Source of the DNA: Tubiluchus corallicola
Taxonomy: Eukaryota > Priapulida > Priapulimorpha > Priapulimorphida > Tubiluchidae
Assembly: GCA_030141605.1 (NCBI GenBank)
Contig: JAQGDQ010000011.1
Span: forward strand, 992,066-1,052,065
DNA length: 60,000 nucleotides
Direction of reading: 5' to 3'
Part shown: positions 1 to 26,085 of the stretch, one piece after another
How the letters are laid out: each line of letters opens with the position of its first letter
Numbering within the stretch: position 1 is the first letter of the stretch
The notes under the pieces: model-generated
Seen by the model: the letters and a program-made list of their open reading frames with translations, nothing else
What the model was told of the DNA's origin: nothing
The model's database searches: none
Translations under genes and position numbers: made by a program

Positions 1-530
1 AAAAAATAATTTTTAATGTTTACACTGATACATCATGCTGATAGAGATTCATCAACGCAAGTGTTAATTTCTTCTTTTGCCATACGGCAAGAAGGAATAC
101 AGCACTCGACAGCATCGACAGCATAAACGGGGTAATCTAATAGCTATACACCTCTGCTCGCTCTGCTTATCCCCTTTTCCTCCCTTACCCCTGTATGCCA
201 TCTCCCTTACCCGTCCCCAGTATTTTTATAATAGTATTACAGTTGGTCATTTTCCAATTTCAGTTTTTTTATTTTTAGTTATTTCAGTAATTGCTAAAAT
301 TGATACTGTTCTGGCTGTACTTCGATAATTGTAACTGCAAGTTTGATAAAAACAAAAGTTGAAGCGTGTAAAAAATGAATCGAAAGCGCTCTCAGATACT
401 CTCAGAATGCCACGAAATGCTGAAAATGTACAATTCATTTGTCGAGTGGGGTAGCCGCCCCTCTGACCTACGGAATATCAGGGGCTGATGATCTCTAAAT
501 ATTCGCAGAGTGGCGTTAACGGGTGTATAT

Positions 531-1304
531 TGCAAGATGATATTGCTGATAAAATTGATAATACTGATTATATTGCATGGATAACAAGAACCAAAGAAGA
601 AATAGATGATATCAAAATCAAAATAGAAACAAAATTAAAAGAAATGAATCTCATACAAAATAAAGATAAAACAGAAGAGTATCACATAAAAAGGAATGGA
701 GACTATGCGTGGAGGAAATGAAAAGACAGTCTTCTAGCAACCGATGAAGATATATCAAGAATAAAAATCTTAGCATTAGTAGAATATTCCAAATTAACAA
801 AAATTTTGAAAGTAAGATCATCTAGAAGCAAAATTAAGAATCTTTGTTACACTTGTGGAAACTGTTTCGCTATAACTCAGAATTATGGACAATCAAGGCA
901 CAACTCAAATCAGAATTTGAAGCATTTCAAAGAAGAAACTGCAGGAACATTCTAGGAATGAAATGGCCAAAGAAAATATCAAACCAGAATCTGTATAATA
1001 AAGTCAAGGCAGAGGAATGGACAGTTAAAATCAAAAGGTAAAGATTATGATGGATAGGACATGTTATACGACTACCAGATGACAGCCCGTTAAAATTAGC
1101 TTTCAAAAAACACTACAGAAGGAAAAGAAACCGCAAGGAGGTCAGCTGTTGTCTTACACTAATTTCATCCAAAAGGATCTTACAACACACCGTTAGATGT
1201 CAAAAATACAGAAACATGTGAAGTTGCATGTGGCAGGGCAGCGTGGTCTAAAGTTATAGCAAGGATCATGTCAGAGGACGCATGCCAGAAATGAGATGAT
1301 GATG
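531..1304 (+). mobile_element. 5'-truncated, decayed LINE (RTE-like) fragment
   Basis: Broken frames on the plus strand read like the end of a non-LTR retrotransposon reverse transcriptase. There is a Lys/Glu-rich stretch (EEIDDIKIKIETKLKEMN) at about 590-650, then a segment near 870-1040 with the motif FQRRNCRNILGMKW, and then a GHVIRLPDDSPLK-like tail at about 1055-1100. Stop codons and frame changes separate these blocks, so the copy is dead. The fragment is bounded by the perfect 13-base direct repeat AACGGGTGTATAT at 518-530 and 1305-1317, the target-site duplication expected from target-primed reverse transcription. Its 3' end is a short GATGATGATG tail, which fits RTE-type elements that end in short simple repeats rather than poly(A). 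The family assignment is inference; the truncation and duplication are seen directly. Confidence 0.75.
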
Positions 1305-1317
1305 AACGGGTGTATAT

Positions 1318-3122
1318 AGTAAGAACCTACTATACAACGCTCTGAAAATGGTTAGCTTTAATCTAATCATCGAAGGGACTAAAAATTCTTGCTTATTCGA
1401 GGCAGAACTGAGTTTCAGTCGTTCCGAAATTATTTAGGATCACCTGTAGCTTTTTAGAGTTTGTTTTCCTGCAGTGTTTACAAACAAAAAACTGAGTTGA
1501 AAAATAAACTAGGTAAAGACTGATGAGTAAAAAATAAAGCAGCGCAAATTTATCCGAAGCTTCACCAGAGGGAGCCACCATACAATCATCTAAGACTGCT
1601 GAAGCAGTATGGTACAAAAGAATATTAAAAAGGGGTTGGATTTAATAACGACCGCTTAAGCTGATAGTCCAGTGTGGCTGATCATCATTATTGTTTTTCA
1701 TACCTTTTCTAGGTACGCAATTGTTTGTGGTGTATTTAGTACCGTAGTCCATATATTTATTGCTGATTATATGCATTTGCAGAGAACTTACATCTAAAGT
1801 CGTCTGTGCAACTACTTATGGTGTAGTATCTTTTATGTACAATATAAATCATACTTGTTCGTTATATGACACTTATGTATAACCGGAATTAGTAATTGCT
1901 TGCGATGAAACCTTACATAGCAGCTAACTCTAAGTGTGCTATAACAACTGTTATTCTAAGTGTAATTTGCAGATTGATTGCACCTGTGTCTCCGAATTTT
2001 TTTGTAACCTTCAAGAAAAATAAAGAAGAAAAACTTGCTGGTTTATTCGCACTTTTAAAACTGCTAAAAACTAATCATGATGCATAAGTGCCTTATAAAT
2101 ATGATAATACATATAATATAGTGCTATTGTTATATCTTATAAGTGAAATATGAAGAGAAACGCATTATCCGAGGAGAATTATAAGAATGGGATTTTTCCA
2201 ACGCTGGGTCCAAAAAATCTGGCACCTCTCAAAATTTTGGCGCCCTAGGCTACAGCCTAGTTAGCCTATTGGAAAATACACTCTTGCCTATAGTGTCAAA
2301 CTCCATGAGACCCGATCTATTTCCCACTGCAATATGTAGGCGAAAAATATTCGACATTGCCTGATTAGTGTAACGAATAAAATAAATATGAAGTTTCTGC
2401 TTTTACAGCAACTGACCATTCGAGCCGAGCTACGCGTGATCAACTCTATAAAATATTACAAGCCGTTTAACTTTTTTAAAGAAAATTGACATATTTTAAA
2501 CATATTTTCTAAATAAAAAATAATTTTTATGTTGAAAGAGTTTTATTTGCGACCTAAATTGCTGCTGTTTAATGTTGGCGGTGATAATTTATGTATACAA
2601 GCCGCTTATTTTTAAATTTTTGTCCTCTTTGTCTTGTAGTGAGAGATCCTTTCATTCTATTCGTAAGCCACGAAATGGGTACTTTGAAAGCCCTATATAA
2701 AGTATACATCGTCACTAATAGATGGCAGCACGATGGTGCATCGTTGTTTAATCACATCAGTGAGTAGAAGCAGGACGGCATAACTGAGATAATGTAAAGG
2801 CTGTTATTGTCGTTTCGTTTATTAGTTTTTAATAATGCTGCTGTTTACGTATTTCAAGGTATTAAATTGTAATCTTAATTAGTCTCGTATGATGGACATT
2901 AGGAACATTTACCTAAGTTATGTCCCATCCGTTTTAAAAACGAACAACACTTGAAAATAGTGAGACAGTCATTTCACCAATAGTGTTGATTTTATTTTAT
3001 AATTTAAAATTTATTTTAACTTTCCTCAGTGTACGTGCATAATCTGATCATAATTATACTGCTCTACCTAATAAATGCTACAGAATGTGCAGCAAAAAGC
3101 CTGTTGACGACGCCTTTTACTT
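1318..3122. other. Intergenic stretch, no gene recognised
   Basis: This AT-rich sequence has only short open frames. The 2190-2300 segment, with GGCGCCCTAGGCTACAGCC followed by a GTTAGCCTATTGG-like run, resembles 3' tails of decayed DNA-transposon copies. I see no intact terminal repeats, so I do not call an element there. Confidence 0.4.
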
Positions 3123-3490
3123 TCATTTGCGTATTTTCCAAACTTTGTTTTTGCCATGCGCTTGAATGCTTGAATTGGCAATAATTTTTAAACCCTCCAT
3201 AAACTCAATAGGTTGGCGGCGATGCTTAAAGATACCCATACAGTCTAGAGCGTCACTTTTTAGTATTTCATCACAAAATTCAGAATAATTCTGGATAAAA
3301 TTAACTGAGTAGTTTATATAATCCATTTTATAACTCGTTATGCACTCAGTTTGTTTTGGACATTTCTCCAAAATTACCATAACATTATTAACACAATGTA
3401 CACAAGCAACATTTCTTTCCGGATCGCCTCTACCCCGCTCCAGAACACCCAATGTCAATTTGAATTCAAAGAAAAATGTACGCTTTTCTA
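3123..3490 (-). CDS. Unrecognised open frame, possible exon or transposon relic
   Basis: An open frame on the minus strand runs from an upstream stop near 3515 to a stop at 3123-3125, about 120 codons. No good ATG lies at its start. It contains a Cys pair (CVHC), the segment FCDEILKSDALDCMGIFKHRR and a basic C-terminus (HGKNKVWKIRK). I do not recognise a family. Composition looks more protein-like than neighbouring frames, but length alone is weak evidence in this AT-rich background. It could be an exon of a gene upstream on the minus strand, a transposon remnant or chance. Confidence 0.2.
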
Positions 3491-3624
3491 CGTAATATTC
3501 CTTTTAAATTTATTATTTATCAAAAATTTTACTCTTTGCCATTTTAATATAATACAAAATTTATATTATCATGCAACGACAAAGGACAATAATTAAGGAA
3601 AACTTCCAAGAAGGAAGAATATTA

Positions 3625-3630
3625 TTTATT
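3625..3630 (-). promoter_or_regulatory. Candidate poly(A) signal for the Q/G/Y-rich gene
   Basis: AATAAA on the minus strand lies about 390 bases beyond the stop codon at 4017. It is the nearest clean match I found; another lies near 3509. The assignment is inferred from position only. Confidence 0.35.
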
Positions 3631-4016
3631 ATTATTAACAGTAAAAAGCAACTGAGTTACTACAATTCAGAGTTTGAATTCACCCGGTTAATATATTTTA
3701 AACAGAAGAAACAGGTAGCTCTCATTCAGGTCTTGCTATAACGCACTTTTAACAATCTGGCCTTTTAAACCTGAACTGTATCAGTACATCCTGCATACTA
3801 CAAATTCAAGTTCGTTAAAATATTATACGGCTATACCCGTCTGAAATTTTCCAAAAAAAACAAATACTGTAAATACTGTACATCATCATTTTGATTTCTC
3901 GTTCGGGTGCTTAAACATCACTTTCAATCTCAAATTATTTATCATGGTCTTAGAAACATTAAAATAACTTAATTACATCTATGATACATCTACTTAAGCA
4001 CAACTTCTATTAAAAA

Positions 4017-11809
<7,793 letters not shown>

Positions 11810-14540
11810 TATATTTGTCTATAAATTCTAGACGTTTTTTTAAAACTCAATAGATTGATTGATTCTATCAAGTATTGAAAACAGACCTGAAGTAAGCAGC
11901 TACAGATGATTGCTAACTTCACTTTTCGCTTTTCCACACAAGTTCGCTATTGAAACTCTATCACAGTAGCTTCACACACTTATTTTTAATAGTAATTTCA
12001 ACGAAGCATGCACCGGTCGTTTTGTGAGATTCAGCAAAAATTTCATTCATCAGTTTGTCACTTCTGGAAGAGTGTAAATTGACTGGAACACGTTTAGCTC
12101 CGCACTTGCAAGCAGCAGCACTCTATCGCCTCTTCTGGAGCAAAGCTTTGGCTGGGATGAATTCATCTGTCACATCAACATCGCCTTTATCTCTGCGCTC
12201 AAGTTCATCGGATAAGAATCAGCATCAACCTCACAGTTATCCGAGTCATCTTTCCACCATCGGCGCGCTTTTCTGACAAAACTGCGATTGTTATAAGAAC
12301 GCTGTGAACTATGTCAGTGAAGAAGTTTCGGAAATAAATATTAATGCATGAAGTACTCGGCTCGCTTCAAAGATTGCCACGCTTTCTGGAAACGCACACA
12401 CACACGCATGCGATTACAATCTGCAATAATTTTTCACGCGCCCTCGCCGCACTTTTGGAACATCGTCGAAACAAAATGGAAATTGGGGTAAGGGGACGCG
12501 GATGGACTCGCTAATCTTGTATTGAAGGAAGAGTGGCATCCCGAATAAAAGGAGCAACCATCCATGGACAGAGAGCACACACGCCTGCCGCAATCGCTTG
12601 TGCGTGGTACACAAGCCTTGCGCGGTCTGTTATGTCACATAACTGTTGTGAGGAGGGTTTAAGTAGGAGGCTGTTATGCGCGTTGATTACATGCACTCTG
12701 AGTGCTTACACTCTCAATTTCGACACATATTACGAAAATATTTACTTCAGCTGGTCTCTACAAGTCCTATGCCGTGTGGTGAAGCATTCTTCTGTGTATA
12801 TGTTTGTTATCTTGCTATACTAGTTAATTGGTTAAATAAATATGATTAAAGATTAGGAAAGTGAACATGAAATTTTTGACAACCGGCATCTTTCTGTAGA
12901 CTTTTACGTCTGCAAACTGAGAAACTGTCTTGCAAACTTGCAAGCTTTTAAACATTATGGCGAAATCGCACCATTATTCTGGTCTGGTCTGATCTGAAGC
13001 AAATCCTACAAAACCCCGCAGTCCCTCTACTAATTTCTATTTCAGCTTCAGTTTTATTTCAGACATAAAAGTGCCCATACAGTTAGTTGCACACAGTAAA
13101 TGGTAAAGAATGAGAGTTAGTAGATAAAACCAACTGATTAATTAAAAAATATATGCCCACATGAAGCATAACACATAGGCCTAACACTAACCATTTTATC
13201 GGTATTTCTGTAAAAGTTGCTCTCAAGATCTCTTCTCATTGGCTCCTAAACGTCGACAATTTGTTCATATTCGTCTTGTTAGTTTCCCAGTTGTTTTTCT
13301 TTGCTTACTATTCACACAGTACTTGCTGCTAATTAATTTTAATTTTAATTTTTATTTAAGAACATTTATAAAAAACCGTTTTCATAAAACCAGATGGCAA
13401 CAGGCATGTAGCACTTATGCTGGCTATAAAATATAATGTACAATAATTTTTAATACATTTACAATCACAGATATAAAATTAATCAAATACATGTGGTCTA
13501 AAAATTTCACCATTAAACGAAAAAACTTAAAAAACTTAATCAGACCGAAACTGCAGTACAGCTTATGTAAAACTATTAAAATGGCAGCAGCTTAAAAAGT
13601 TGCAGTTTGCTAGTCTGGTGCTGAAACTGGTGATGTTTGGCGCATTAACCACGGCATGATCAATCCCGTTTCTTCTGTTGGGCGTCTTATCTGTGGAATT
13701 TTTACACGTGTAAGCCTGAAAACTGTTTCCCTGAAAACTGCTATCCCAAATGCTTTAAGAAAAACATCAGCAAATGCTAGCGAATTAGTTATAATAAATT
13801 AATGTCTCTTTACTGGCGTTCACATTTTCGCCTTTTCATTTTAATCAATTATCGCGTCTGACCACTGGTCTTATCGGGGGAATTTATGTAATAAATATCA
13901 TGTCAATGTACTTTGCTAAAAGCCTCGTGATCCCACACTTACAATTACGGTTTAAATTTTCGCAAAAAACACGCCCACGCATTGGCATACAAAATTTCAA
14001 AAATTTAGTCAATTAGTCTGCGACCAAACTGCAACCGTTCATCTGACAGGAGTAGGACCCGCCGTCATGTTTTGACAATAGAGCATGCACATTTAAGTAC
14101 TGAAGCTCACAGACTCAGTGTCAGATTATGAACGCTCTGCGCTTTTAGAATGGATTACAGTAACATTCCAGTAATTGGCGGCTTTTCGTAGTGATTATTT
14201 GCTGAAATGATTTCGATCATTAATATAAAAGCTTCTGTCTTGATGCAAAATGGCAGCCATTGGCAGCGTTGCACTAATCGCACTGGTTGTACGTACAGTT
14301 GAGGAAATTATTGCCGCCAAGAGCAAAAAAGATTTCAGGCAGCTATGACGTTCTACGTCCAAACGAAGAAGCTACTTCCACCAAAAGCAAAAAAGCTAGA
14401 ACCACATTTTATTCAAATTTATTTATTGCAATGTGTGTAGCAGGTCTCAGAATTCTTGCTTTCGATTTTAAATTTTTTTGTCACACAAATAGTAGAACAA
14501 TTTTTGCTTACTGTTTTTTTGGACAGAGTTGTTCCATTGA
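11810..14540. other. Upstream flank of the Q/G/Y-rich gene, no gene recognised
   Basis: The 12050-12700 part is richer in G and C and lies upstream of the minus-strand start, so promoter elements or a 5' untranslated exon could sit there. A possible 5'UTR acceptor (CTTACTTCAG) lies about 70-80 bases before the start codon. I cannot fix a TATA box or transcription start. The rest is AT-rich without convincing coding sequence. Confidence 0.35.
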
Positions 14541-14852
14541 CAGGGGCGTATTTACAAAACGGCTAACTAAACTGTAGCCTAAAGTGCCAATTTTCATATA
14601 CATATAAAGCGCGTAACTTATAACACACCACAAGCAGTTACTGGGTCCGCTTTTTATGAATGCCATGGAGCAAAGAAGTACGGTTATTATAAAAAAGGTA
14701 GTACATCACAAGCAGTTACACAACCTTCCTAGATATAAAGCCTATGTCAATATGTGTAATTACATGTATTATGTAAAAGTGCTACTAATACACCACAGGT
14801 AATTGAACTGACATATCAAGCTAGGTGGTCGTAATGTCTTAATACGCCCCTG
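14541..14852. mobile_element. hAT-type MITE, 312 bp
   Basis: The terminal inverted repeats are CAGGGGCGTATT at the left end and AATACGCCCCTG at the right end. The flanking 8-mers are TCCATTGA and CCCACTGA, identical at six of eight positions with two transitions, matching the 8-bp duplication typical of hAT elements. There is no transposase, so it is non-autonomous. Confidence 0.75.
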
Positions 14853-16080
14853 CCCACTGATTGGTTTATCCTTCGAAAGACAACCAAGCTTCGACGGTAA
14901 TTTTAAATTATTTTAATGCTCTACCTCCCTTAGGTCTATGTAAAGGTAATATTATTAAGGTCAGTAGAGAAAGTGTTACTTGACAAGGAACATTCTTACA
15001 ACTTATTATGACATTGTTATATAAACCAAAATTTGTTGCGTTTCCGAAACAAATATTAATTAATAATAGTTTATTACACATTAACTCATACTAGAAATAA
15101 AAAATAAATAAATAGTTAACAATAATGATCAGCTCTAAGTTAATCGGGTAATCAACATTGCAACAATTAAAGTTAACACTCAGCCAATACTGTAGACAAA
15201 ACTTGCAGAGCAATTCATTAGCATTGCAAAACAGAATGCTGTAGTTTTTAGTAAAATTTCACAAGGTACATTCTTTTCAACAGTGTAATTTATTTGAGTA
15301 GCTCTTTACAATAAATCCAAACGTTAATCTTGGCAATGTATTGATTAACACGAAAATCCATACAATTGTTCATTATTGAATATACAACGAAATTATATGG
15401 TACGTGTGAGGTTCCATAACAGACCTAGTTTATAACCACTAGCATCGGTTATTAAATCTTAGGATTATCTCACAGCCAACAATATGGGTGTATAAAAACT
15501 AGCACAATTATTTAACAACCAAAGTGAATCAGACCACAGCACTTAAGCAAACAACAAAGGATGAATGACAATGTTAATATTAACAAATACAAAAACGAAT
15601 AAAAACTCTTGACACAATATCTGCAAAAAAAGAACTGAATAGAACTGTTTATAAACAGGTTACGCTAGAGAAAATTATGACAAGAACAACTTTCAGTTTT
15701 GCATAAGCGCATGGTTAAAGTCAAGTTGTATCATAATCATTTACTGTTGTGCTCATTAATATTACTATCTGTTGGTCCCTCAAAGACAAGAATTTCAATA
15801 TTTTCAACCATTATTTTTACTAGTTTCATGATTTTAATATTATTAGGGTATAAAAATGGCAAGCGAAGTTCTAATAATAATTAAATGTAAATAAGAATTT
15901 TAATCATAACCTATGTAGGCACTTAAGTCGTCAATAGAATTATAATAACAATGACACAGATTAATCTTAATGACAAGAATAGAGAGAATGATTGAAAAAC
16001 ACCACATTATAAAGCAAGAAGAAAGAAAAAAGGGCAGAAAATCAATGTTGCTGTCTGACAGACACATCAGAAACTGATAG
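14853..16080. other. Intergenic, nothing recognised
   Basis: AT-rich sequence with no frame, terminal repeats or RNA gene that I can support. Confidence 0.5.
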
Positions 16081-16085
16081 TTATA

Positions 16086-16740
16086 GGCAGCAGAAACGAA
16101 GGATAGAGACGACAGAAGCTGATGCCTAGAGACAACAGAAACTGACGATTAGAGACAACAGCAACTGATGGTTAGAGATAATAGAAAGTGATGGTTAGAG
16201 ACAACAAAAACTGATGACTAGAGACAACAGAAACTGATGCCTAGAGACAACAGAAACTGACGATTAGAGACGACAGAAACTGATGATTAGAGACGACAGA
16301 AGCTGACGATTAGAGACAACAGAAACTGATGGTTAGAGACGACAGAAGCTGATGCCTAGAGACGACTGAAATTGATAACTAGAGACAACAGAAACTGATG
16401 GTTAGAGATCATAGAAACTGATGGTTAGAGACGTCAGAAGCTGATGCCTAGAGACGACTGAAATTGACGATTAGAGACGACAGAAACTGATAGTTAGAGA
16501 TCATAGAAACTGATGGCCAGAGACGACAGAAACTGATGACTAGAGACAACAAAAACTGACAATTAGAGACAACAGAAGCCGATGGTTAGAGACAACAGTA
16601 ACTGATGGTTAGAGATAACAGACACTGATGGTTAGAGACAACAGAAACTGATGATTAGAGACAACAGAGTGATGGTTAGAGACAACAGAAACTGATGATT
16701 AGAGACAACAGAAACTGATGGTTAAAGTCAACAGGAACTA
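16086..16740. repeat. 23-bp minisatellite, about 28 units
   Basis: The unit is roughly TAGAGACAACAGAAACTGATGGT, with frequent A/G changes at two positions. The steps are 23 bases throughout and there are no unique spacers. Every forward frame is broken by stops. Confidence 0.93.
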
Positions 16741-16957
16741 ACACTGATTTCTGATGTGCCCGTCTGTGGCATTGCGGTATTGATTTTATACTTGCGCTTA
16801 GATCTACATCTCGAAACATTAATGTAGCGGAGACCGCAATAATACAAATAATTTAATTAACGCCACTAATTAATAACAAATTAATAAGGGCATTTAACCA
16901 TATTTCGAATGCAAAGATTGTCAAAAAATATATTTTGTTAACGATTAAATAGTGTTA

Positions 16958-23391
<6,434 letters not shown>

Positions 23392-23911
23392 CTGAAAAAA
23401 ATTGAAAAAAATTGAAAAAAAATGATCTTCGCTATTAAGGCGGTTTGGTAATTCTCCAAACAACGCATAACATAACAGACTGCAGCAACTGATAACAAAT
23501 ATAAAATTAGTGCGTTTGTAAGTTATACACTCTTTTTCCGACACAATGCATTGCTAACTGCTAGTGGTTTATACACATAACTTCTTACTTTGTTCTATAC
23601 TAAGTATTAAGATTAGATTTTAATTCAGTATAGGCTTAGATACGTGTCATTGTGCTTGCTTCTGTAAGCTTTTGCTTATTTTAGTAATAATTGTAATAAT
23701 TGTTGTAATTTTATTCGGTGATAATAGTTCCTGTGTGAACTAACGTTTTATGTATCTCAAAATCCACTTTAAATAAAATAGTTATTTAATTACTTACACG
23801 TAGTACTATATTACATCTATTTGCAACACACATGAAAATTGTTGGTAAAATAGACTGAAATTACCAACTAGAAATCTAGCATACACATTAAAAATACTTT
23901 AGCCTGAACAT

Positions 23912-24377
23912 TTACAATTTAAAATCATCACGTAATATCTTTCGCCAGTTTTTAAAAAAACTGTGACCAAGTAACGCGCCAGAGTTTATACAAGCACTAA
24001 TTAGAATGTCGTTATGATTTGCAAGTATACGATTTCTTAAGCTATAACAGCTCTTTCTCATTAAAACTTTAAAGTGTGGAATCTTATTATGCGCACATAT
24101 ACAAGACGCTCTCGTACCTAATTCGAAACATTTTAAAAAAATACCAAGTGCAACTTTATACGCGGGTCTGAGCTTCGGAGTAATTATTATTATACCGTCT
24201 GTAGGATATCCATATGCTGGAATACGATAGATTCCACTGCAATACGATGTGAACAAGATACTTATATGCATATAACCCGATCGATTGAAATTGATGAAAT
24301 GTAAAAAGGCCGAACCGGAAAACGCATTTTAACGACAGTATTATTATAATTGTTTTTGTAGCTCTAGGACTACACAA
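23912..24377 (-). pseudogene. LINE reverse-transcriptase C-terminal relic
   Basis: The minus-strand frame includes LFTSYCSGIYRIPAYG, LRPAYKVALGIFLKC, then IPHFKVLMRKSCYSLRNRIL, SACINSG and a WRKIL end. This order (a Y-C pair, an AY.VA.GI.L block, then a LLRK.CYS.R.R block) matches the region after the RT palm/thumb in many Jockey/CR1/RTE-type LINEs. No endonuclease or catalytic FADD box is present, so it is a truncated remnant. Confidence 0.5.
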
Positions 24378-24659
24378 GTTCCAGTTTGTAAACTAATAAA
24401 CCTTTTCGCAATTATAGCGATTGACGATGATCGTGTAAAGGCCAACGGTTAAGTGTGCCAGACAACGCATTTGTGTACGCATTTGACAACGTCTCGCAGC
24501 CCATGCTATTGTAATAGTAACAATTTTAACATGTTTTAACAGCTAGCTACAACCTTATCTAGTTTATTTTTTATTGTTCCCAGGCAAGATCCTACTAGTA
24601 AAACACGTAAAACAACTGGCGTTACTGAACTAACGCGGCAGACAACTCTTTGCTTTACC

Positions 24660-24745
24660 CACAAGTCACGTGACGGCTGTAGTTAAGACGCGTTGCTGTG
24701 GTACACTTAACCTTTGACCTACAGCGACTGCGCATGCGCATAGCG
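24660..24745. promoter_or_regulatory. Candidate CpG-type promoter region
   Basis: Within 80 bases there are two perfect palindromes. GTCACGTGAC (24665-24674) is an E-box of the USF/MITF/TFEB class. TGCGCATGCGCA (24729-24740) matches the NRF-1 consensus. Both stand in a locally CpG-containing island in AT-rich DNA. On the minus strand it would lie upstream of the dispanin-like exons, but I found no start exon that proves the link. Confidence 0.4.
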
Positions 24746-25394
24746 AGACTGTGAAAAGGCTTATTGTGGGATTCATTTTCGTACTCAGATGGCATCCAAT
24801 AAAACAATGCTGCGTGACTAATTAACTACGTTTGCTAAATTAACGAAACCATATTTTGCGAAAACTACAACAGTGCTAAACGAATAGAAAGACAGTGTAT
24901 GAGTCATGATGAATATAAGTGAGTCAAGAAGAAAAAATTAGTCCGGCAGATTCACTCATATTAGAATTCGTAAAATCACTTTGCTCCCAATAAAATCATT
25001 TCCCCTTCTAGCGAAGCTCTGCCCACGTACCCGAAGAAGATGGAATTTCCTTACATAATTTCACAACAAATGCCATGGAATTTATAAACACGATCTCTCT
25101 TTATTAAGACTTGTGAGAAACTAGCCGTGTGAAAGGCCGCTATGATTCCAGCTTTTATTAATTTGCTTTTTCGGCGGCCGAAGTTAAATAACGCTAAGCC
25201 TGGTTAAGAAAGGCTTGTTGTTGCTTAAATTAAATTAACTTTAAGTAGGTTATTATCCGTCTTGCTCATTTTCATAATAACATAATTATTTTAAAACGTT
25301 TTTCATTAAATAGACAATGGCTGATTTCCGTTTCTTTTATAACTTTTTAGCTTGGCTACCCATACAGTTCACGCACACTCAAGCGTGTTGTTAA

Positions 25395-25809
25395 GGTTCA
25401 TTATGTAACAAATCACAAAATTCGTCATTATTTAAAAAACTGTATCATTACGTAACAATCATGATGCAACAATTTTTGCGTCATTACGTAACAATCACTA
25501 TGTAACAAACTAATGAAAGGTTGGTCTGGTCTGTGGACAGGCCTTAGCGTGGTACGAGTTTGCTCAAATTTTTGAACTAGGTCAGTTCTTTCTGTTTTAG
25601 ATGTGGGTCTGGCTGTGGTCTGTGGTTTGGCACGGCCTGATCTGGTGTCAGGTTTTCACTGGTATAATGCTTTATTTTTGTTACATAGTGATTGCTACGT
25701 AATGCCGCAAAATTTGCTACGCAGTAACGAATTTTGGGATTTGTTACATAATACAGCATTTTTGTTACATAATGCTACATTGTCACATAATGAGCTTACA
25801 TAATGAACA
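25395..25809. mobile_element. TTAA-flanked inverted-repeat element (MITE), 415 bp
   Basis: TTAA at 25391-25394 and 25810-25813 flank ends reading GGTTCATTATGTAA and (reversed) TGTTCATTATGTAA. Both arms continue inward as diverged copies of an ATTAYGTAACAA motif, and the left CAAATCACAAAATTCG matches CAAATCCCAAAATTCG on the opposite arm. The TTAA target is the hallmark of piggyBac-type transposition. No transposase is present. Confidence 0.65.
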
Positions 25810-26085
25810 TTAACAGGTCTATTAGCCTTTGTCACTAGCAATAATGTATAACGGCATTACATTTGTGAGCTGATGCCGCGACGCGTGTCGATGGCGCCAA
25901 TAATTTTGGCATCAAATATTCAACCGTAAAATCACAAGGGTTCATAAACATCAAACAAAACGTGGGATCGCTAAAATGGAGTACATCTATGACATACAAT
26001 GAAGGTCGCAAAGAACAACAACTGAAGAAGCTAATTAAAGTAATTAATTATAGTTTTGACGCTCTCATTTGAAACGCAACGAATA

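Noticed and set aside
12055-12276. Plus-strand 73-codon frame
   Set aside because: Short, Ser-rich, no homology recognised; lies in the upstream flank of the minus-strand gene and is probably background.
16086-16740. Possible CRISPR-like array
   Set aside because: Units are contiguous with no unique spacers, and the genome is eukaryotic. It is a minisatellite.
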